The notes under the pieces are model-generated. The model did not search any database. It was not told the DNA's origin and saw only the letters and a program-made list of their open reading frames with translations. Position numbers and translations under genes: made by a program. From Pseudomonas hefeiensis (GTDB taxonomy: Bacteria; Pseudomonadota; Gammaproteobacteria; Pseudomonadales; Pseudomonadaceae): a DNA stretch of 64,000 bases. The stretch is taken from positions 4,836,001 to 4,900,000 of the forward strand of contig NZ_CP117449.1 in NCBI RefSeq assembly GCF_030687835.1. Reading direction: 5' to 3'. This document shows, piece after piece, positions 59,564 to 64,000 of this stretch (the first letter of the stretch is position 1; each line of letters starts with the position of its first letter).

Positions 59564-60721
59564 TTACCCCCGCCGCCCCAGCACATTCACCACCAACCGA
59601 TCCACCAACCCCCATACCCGCTGCTTGACCCGTTTCCACAACGGGCGACGTTGCCAGGCCTCGAGGCTGACCTCCAGGCTCTGGGCGAAGTCGCGTTCGA
59701 AACTCGCTGCCACCGCAGTGCTGAGTGCGGAGTCGAGGGCTTCAAGATTGGCTTCCAGGTTGAAGCGCAGGTTCCAGTGATCGAAATTACAGGAGCCGAT
59801 GCTGACCCAGTCGTCCACCAGCACCATCTTCAGGTGCAGGAAACACGGCTGGTATTCGAAGATCCTCACCCCGGCCTTGAGCAGACGCGGGTAATAACGG
59901 TGTCCGGCGTAGCGCACGGACGGGTGATCGGTGCGCGGGCCGGTGAGCAGCAGGCGCACGTCAATGCCCCGGGCGGCAGCCTTGCGCAAGGAACGGCGCA
60001 CGTTCCAGGTGGGCAAAAAGTACGGGGTCGCCATCCAGATCCGCTTTTGACCGCTGTTCAGGGCCCGGGACAACGATTGCAGAATGTCGCGATTCTGGCG
60101 GGCATCGGCATAAGCCACCCGCCCCATGCCCTCGCCCATCGGCGGAACCCGGGGCAAGCGCGGCAAGCCGAAGTTGGACGCCGGCTTCCAGGCACGGCGA
60201 TGTCGGTTGGCAATCCATTGGCGGTCAAACAGCAACTGCCAGTCCAGCACCAAGGGGCCGACGATTTCCACCATGACCTCGTGCCACTCGCAGCGGTCAT
60301 CCAGCGGGCTCCAGAACTCATCGGTGACACCGGTGCCGCCAACCACCGCCAGGCGCTGGTCCACCAACAGCAGCTTGCGGTGGTCTCGGTATAAATTGCG
60401 TACCCAGCGGCGCCAACTCAGGCGATTGTAAAAACGCAACTCCACGCCCGCCTCGATCAGGCGGTTGCGCAGGCCCAGGGTAAACGCCAGGCTGCCGTAG
60501 TCATCGAACAGGCAACGCACACGAACACCGCGCTCGGCAGCCTGGACGAGTGCCTGGACCATCGCCTCGGCGCACGTCCCCGCTTCCACCAGGTACAGCT
60601 CCAGTTCGACCTGTTCCTGGGCGCGGGCGATTTCCACCAGCATGCGTGGGAAAAACTGCGGGCCGTCGATCAACAGCTCGAAGCGATTGCCTTCGCGCCA
60701 CGGAAAGACCGGGCCGCTCAT
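59564..60721 (-). CDS. clsB: Phospholipase D-family cardiolipin synthase (ClsB-like)
   Basis: A 385-residue two-domain PLD-superfamily enzyme. The first HKD motif is RDHRKLLLVDQRLAVVGGTG (about residue 112), the second FLHLKMVLVDDWVSIGSCNF (about 292). Both HxK(x)4D pairs are intact. There are no N-terminal membrane helices, which fits ClsB rather than ClsA. It makes cardiolipin from phosphatidylglycerol. It is followed without a gap by the YceI-like gene on the same strand upstream (1 base apart), so they are probably co-transcribed. Confidence 0.87.
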   Translation of the reverse strand: MSGPVFPWREGNRFELLIDGPQFFPRMLVEIARAQEQVELELYLVEAGTCAEAMVQALVQAAERGVRVRCLFDDYGSLAFTLGLRNRLIEAGVELRFYNRLSWRRWVRNLYRDHRKLLLVDQRLAVVGGTGVTDEFWSPLDDRCEWHEVMVEIVGPLVLDWQLLFDRQWIANRHRRAWKPASNFGLPRLPRVPPMGEGMGRVAYADARQNRDILQSLSRALNSGQKRIWMATPYFLPTWNVRRSLRKAAARGIDVRLLLTGPRTDHPSVRYAGHRYYPRLLKAGVRIFEYQPCFLHLKMVLVDDWVSIGSCNFDHWNLRFNLEANLEALDSALSTAVAASFERDFAQSLEVSLEAWQRRPLWKRVKQRVWGLVDRLVVNVLGRRG

Positions 60722-60722
60722 G

Positions 60723-61313
60723 TCAGCGCGCCGTGAAAATCAGCACCGCACTCACCGGCACCGCGAGGCTGATGGCCGACAGTCCGGCCTGCTTGCGCAA
60801 CTTCTCCAATCCCGGCGCCAAGTCGAAATCCGCCGCATGGAGCACCACCGGCTCCAGGGTCACGACCTGGAACCGTCGTTCATCCAGGCGCGTTGCCAGC
60901 AGTTCGGCCTGATACACCTGTTGCTTGCCGTGCAGGTCCACGGTCAGCGGCAAGCGCAGTTCCAGTTGAGCGCCGTTGGCCAGGTCCTGGATCGGTAGCA
61001 GGTCGAGCTGCGCGGTAATGGAGGCGTCGGCAAATTGCTTGATCTCAAACAACTCGGCGCGCATGCGCTCGTCACGCAGGGGGATACCGCTGTTGACCGA
61101 CTCCAGCTCCACTTCCAGCCGTACCATCCCCTTGGGCTGGACCTGGCCATGAAGCACCAGGAAGCGCTGGACCTCGGAAACGTTGCCGTTTTTGCTGCTG
61201 ATAAACGACAGCCGCGACGATTCGCCGTCCAGGTACCAATTGGCCTGGGCCGGCAGCGCGGCGCAGGCCAGTAGCAAGGTCGCGACAGCGTGAGAAAAAG
61301 ACCGCTTGAACAT
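60723..61313 (-). CDS. YceI-like exported protein
   Basis: A 196-residue protein with signal peptide (SHAVATLLLACAALPAQANW) and the YceI lipocalin-like fold: WYLDGESSRLSFISSKNGNV (about residue 26), EVELESVNSGIPLRDERMRA, FEIKQFADASITAQLDLLPI. This family binds isoprenoid-like lipids. The last 40 residues (GLEKLRKQAGLSAISLAVPV) are usual for the proteobacterial group. The start at 61313 is set by the signal peptide; the longer frame has none. It lies immediately upstream of the clsB-like gene. Confidence 0.87.
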   Translation of the reverse strand: MFKRSFSHAVATLLLACAALPAQANWYLDGESSRLSFISSKNGNVSEVQRFLVLHGQVQPKGMVRLEVELESVNSGIPLRDERMRAELFEIKQFADASITAQLDLLPIQDLANGAQLELRLPLTVDLHGKQQVYQAELLATRLDERRFQVVTLEPVVLHAADFDLAPGLEKLRKQAGLSAISLAVPVSAVLIFTAR

Positions 61314-61431
61314 ACACACTCGGAGGGCAGATAAACCTGTGGCGAACCTTAACCGGGCCGAGGGCACTTGCAAACTGTCCGTTTCAACAACGACCCAGGA
61401 ATACAGAGAACCTGAGGTGATGGGTTTTATC

Positions 61432-61499
61432 TGTGGGAGCAAGGCTTGCCCGCGATGGCGTTCTCGGAATCGCCATCGCGGGCAAGCCTTGCTCCCACA
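61432..61499. repeat. Compact REPIN with duplicated right flank
   Basis: Arms tgtgggagcaaggcttgccc and gggcaagccttgctcccaca with a short middle. After it, aggatcggcgtcaggccttg and aggatcggcgtcagctttg are a tandem pair. Confidence 0.9.
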
Positions 61500-61564
61500 C
61501 TAGGATCGGCGTCAGGCCTTGCTCCATACCAGGATCGGCGTCAGCTTTGTTCCTAAAGGTTAGT

Positions 61565-61876
61565 TCAGGGCTCCAACCGACACCCCTGCCGCGTCCCCTG
61601 CCATCGTGCGCTATTGCTTCGCCCCAACCCGGCGACGGTGATGCGTTTGGCTTCAGGCGTCTCGAGAAAATCGCTGATGGGCACCCACTGTTTTACATAG
61701 CCACGGCAATAGTCAGCCGGTTGCTCCATCACGTAACGACACGAGCAATACTCCTTGGCGGTGTAGGCGCTGATGATGTCGGGGAAGGCCCGCAGCGCCA
61801 CCCGCTCGAGCCAGATCCAGCCGAGCAGCGCCACAACAAGCACCGACATCAGCGTGAGCAGCGGTCTGCGTCTCAT
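61565..61876 (-). CDS. Small membrane-anchored hypothetical protein next to the serine hydrolase
   Basis: A 103-residue protein. One N-terminal membrane helix (LLTLMSVLVVALLGWIWLER), then a periplasmic part with conserved Cys (YCSCRYVMEQPADYCRGYVK and GCRLEP). Its start overlaps the stop of the serine hydrolase gene by 4 bases (ATGA), so the two are translated as a unit. I do not recognise a domain. The CxC and later Cys could form a disulfide in the periplasm. Confidence 0.75.
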   Translation of the reverse strand: MRRRPLLTLMSVLVVALLGWIWLERVALRAFPDIISAYTAKEYCSCRYVMEQPADYCRGYVKQWVPISDFLETPEAKRITVAGLGRSNSARWQGTRQGCRLEP

Positions 61877-62969
61877 GGCTGCACCGTCCCGGCAAACGCG
61901 GCCATGGCTCGCTTGAGCAATTCGTTGTGGCGGTAGCTGCCGTCGCGGTCGTCACCGTAGCGCACGATCACCAGCCTGGCGCTCGGGATCACGTACAGCG
62001 CCTGGCCCCAATGGCCCAGCGCGGCAAACGTATCCGGCGGCGCATCCGGGGCCACGGGCGGATGACCGGATCGGCCGCGCGGTTGAGCCACCAATGTCCA
62101 CCGGGCACCGCTTCGTCCTGGCCGGCCTGGAAGCGGGCGAAGGGCTCGCGATTGAACGCCACCCAGGCTTGAGGGATCAGTTGCCGCTCGCCCCAGCGTC
62201 CTTCCCGTTGCATCAACAGCCCCACCCGCGCCAGGTCCCGCGCCGTGAGGTAGGCGTAGGACGACCCGACAAAAGTGCCAGCGGCGTCGGTTTCCCAGGT
62301 GGCGTGGCGGATGCCCAGCGGTTCGAACAGGGCCGTCCAGGGATAATCGGGATACCGCGCCGGGCCAACGATATTTTTCAATGCCGCCGCCAGCAGGTTG
62401 CTGTCGCCGCTGGAGTAACGAAACACCTGCCCTGGCGGGCTGTCGCGTTCATGCTGCGCGGTGAACGCCGCCATGTCATGACGCCCCCGGGTATAAAGCA
62501 TCGCCACCACCGAGGACTTGAGCGGTGCGTATTCGTAATCCTCCTGCCAGTCCAGCCCCGAGGCCCAATGGAAAAGATCGGCCAAGGCCATGTCCGGATA
62601 CTTGCTCAACGCCGGGTAATACCTGGCGGCAGGATCCTGCAGACTGAACAGCTTTTGCCCATAGGCCACGCCAAACACCGTCGCCATCAGGCTTTTGCTG
62701 ATCGACCAGGTCAGGTGCGCAGTGTCGGCGCTGGTGGGCCCGGCATAACGTTCGTAGACCAGCCGACCATCCTGGATCACCAGCAGCGCATCGGTACGGA
62801 TGCCCTGGCGTGTGGCATCGTCGCGAGGTGCAAAGGCGTATTGCTCCAAGGCTTCGATGGCCGGCCCGGTGAGGGTCGGGCCACTTGGCCATTGCTCACC
62901 GGGCCAGTCTTCGGCCTGGGCAGGCAGGTTGAGCAATAGCAGCGGGATCAGGAACCAGCCTTTGGACAT
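61873..62969 (-). pseudogene. Serine hydrolase (beta-lactamase-like), one-base frameshift near the C-terminus
   Basis: Signal peptide MSKGWFLIPLLLLNLPAQAE. The beta-lactamase/transpeptidase motif SISKSLMATVFGVA (SxxK, Ser near residue 90) is followed by YSSGDSNLLAAAL (the YxS-type motif, near 185). The main frame (62969 to 61989) loses phase at about 62053-62058, where PVIRPPVAPDAPPDTF should be read. The lower frame supplies DTFAALGHWGQALYVIPSAR and NELLKRAMAAFAGTVQP. GHWGQ is the H[TG]G-like third motif. So the last quarter, including a catalytic motif, is out of frame by one G. The upstream part is otherwise normal; a sequence error is possible. Confidence 0.85.
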
Positions 62970-63051
62970 GCTTGGGGCTCGCAGGATTGAACCTTCGGAG
63001 CCTATTCAGACTTGATGACAATTTGGGTATTTGTGTCGACAGTACTGGCGC

Positions 63052-63136
63052 CATCGCGGGCAAGCCTTGCTCCCACAGGTTCAGTGCCAAATGACAGTCT
63101 GCCGTAGACCTGTGGGAGCAAGGCTTGCCCGCGATG
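63052..63136. repeat. REP pair in the opposite orientation (REPIN-like)
   Basis: catcgcgggcaagccttgct... and ...agcaaggcttgcccgcgatg point outward: the cccaca ends face each other across about 33 bases, the reverse of the usual pair. Together with the normal ones this shows REPs in both relative orientations. Confidence 0.88.
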
Positions 63137-63143
63137 AGGCCCT

Positions 63144-64000
63144 TCAACCCAATGAAGATCCCAACGCCTTGGCCAACCGCTTGGCCCGCGCACCCGCCGC
63201 CATATCCATTACGGCTTTATCCCGCGTCCACATCTCGTGCCACAACGCCGGGCCGACGACCAGGGCGTCGTTCAGTTCGCCATCGAGACCGTTGAACTGG
63301 GCGAACAACCCACCCAGCAACACATGCCCGGCCGCGCTGGACGGGTTGTGCCGGCTCACTTCAGCGCAACCTGCCAGCAACCCCAGCAGGCGCAACTGCA
63401 GGGCTTGGGGCCAAGCGCACTCCTGCCCCACGCCATACAGCCAGGCGGCCATGGCACTGAGCACATAAAGGTCTTCCAGGGTGCGGAACGGTTTGACGTA
63501 GGCGTCCCAGCCGTCCCCGGCCAACAACTCGCACAGCGCACCATCAAGCACTACCCGTCCATGGCTGATGTCTGGCATCAGGGCGATGGCCGGGAGTTTT
63601 TCCAGGGTCACACCCGGCTCTCCAGGATAAACCACCGCAAGATTCAACTGCGGCGGCTCGCCGAACGCTTCGCCGCGGGCGGCGACCAGCAGCCACTCGG
63701 CGGCATCGCCCGTGGTAACAAAATCCTTGCGCCCGTTCAAACGCAGGTCGGTGACGCGAGTCTGCATGTCCGCCGGGCGCAGGCTGCGCTGCTCCGTGGC
63801 GCACAAGGCGCCCAGGCTCTGCGGTGCGCTCGGCCAAAGCACTCGCAGCGCCGCCTGATACCCCACCAGAAAAGCCAACCCCGGCGTTGCCATCAATCGC
63901 GCCCCCGTGACGGCCAGTTCGAACGGCGTCACCGGCCCCAGGCGTTGCAGCAAGGACGCATAACCCTCGGCCAGGTCCGGATGGGCGGGCAGTCGTTCGC
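63144..64000 (-). CDS. Acyl-CoA dehydrogenase-like protein, N-terminus beyond right edge
   Basis: At least 284 codons. The visible part ends at 63144; the frame stays open to 64000 (ERLPAHPDLAEGYASLLQRL), so the start lies outside. Blocks like DLRLNGRKDFVTTGDAAEWL (the FAD-domain beta segment), VTLEKLPAIALMPDISHGRV and EDLYVLSAMAAWLYGVGQEC fit the acyl-CoA dehydrogenase fold, though the usual catalytic Glu is not clear. A TTG at 63953 should not be taken as start. The substrate is unknown. Confidence 0.75.
   Translation of the reverse strand, partial: ERLPAHPDLAEGYASLLQRLGPVTPFELAVTGARLMATPGLAFLVGYQAALRVLWPSAPQSLGALCATEQRSLRPADMQTRVTDLRLNGRKDFVTTGDAAEWLLVAARGEAFGEPPQLNLAVVYPGEPGVTLEKLPAIALMPDISHGRVVLDGALCELLAGDGWDAYVKPFRTLEDLYVLSAMAAWLYGVGQECAWPQALQLRLLGLLAGCAEVSRHNPSSAAGHVLLGGLFAQFNGLDGELNDALVVGPALWHEMWTRDKAVMDMAAGARAKRLAKALGSSLG

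Overview
The window is a Pseudomonas chromosome segment, most likely from the P. fluorescens group. The markers for this are phaG, FosA, RsuA, a DUF6124 gene, high-GC core genes, and at least a dozen copies of the palindromic Pseudomonas REP doublet (REPIN) in the spacers. No organism label was given, so this is inferred from gene content.

Layout. 0-2.3 kb: the end of ung, an enoyl-CoA hydratase/3-hydroxyisobutyryl-CoA hydrolase type gene, a tandem repeat grown next to a REPIN, and a small lipoprotein gene. 2.6-12.6 kb: a complete guanidine-utilisation operon. A guanidine-I (ykkC) riboswitch is followed by an ABC importer (binding protein, permease, ATPase), two carboxyguanidine deiminase subunits, a biotin-dependent guanidine carboxylase and allophanate hydrolase. 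Guanidine would be imported, carboxylated with ATP and bicarbonate, deiminated to allophanate and hydrolysed to ammonia and CO2. The carboxylase gene carries an in-frame REPIN. 12.8-15.7 kb: a degenerate GGDEF protein, a CWC protein, rsuA and phaG.

15.85-40 kb: a variable region beginning just after a tRNA-Gly(TCC) gene. It holds a DUF6124 gene with a long leader, a NUDIX gene, a lone integron cassette (GNAT gene plus attC), two AT-rich unknown genes (one MltR-like), a helicase/DUF2290 pair that looks like an uncharacterised defence module, a frameshifted IS1182-type element, another GNAT, an AvcD-type antiviral deaminase (frameshifted at an A6 run) with a probable AvcI RNA leader, a TerC-family gene, a restriction-endonuclease-fold toxin-like gene, an IS21-type element sitting inside a transcription terminator, and a hipBA toxin-antitoxin module between two near-identical copies of an Lrp-family gene. 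No integrase was found, so this reads as an old, layered island rather than a young mobile element.

40.4-64 kb: mostly core chromosome. It has a LysE exporter, an orphan hicB with an apparently deleted hicA, small envelope genes, an SDR enzyme, a PAS-GAF-GGDEF cyclase, a second LysE exporter, fosA, an alpha-oxoamine synthase with an MFS exporter, an iron-type alcohol dehydrogenase, a SIR2-like DUF4917 gene, YegP, PfpI, a methyltransferase, a TPM/TPM/LemA cluster, bglX, a cardiolipin synthase-like gene, a YceI-like gene, a serine hydrolase and an acyl-CoA dehydrogenase running off the right edge.

Five genes (IS1182 tnp, avcD, istA, lemA, serine hydrolase) are each broken by what looks like one base. 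Two of these are ordinary core-type genes, so some of the breaks may be sequence errors rather than biology.
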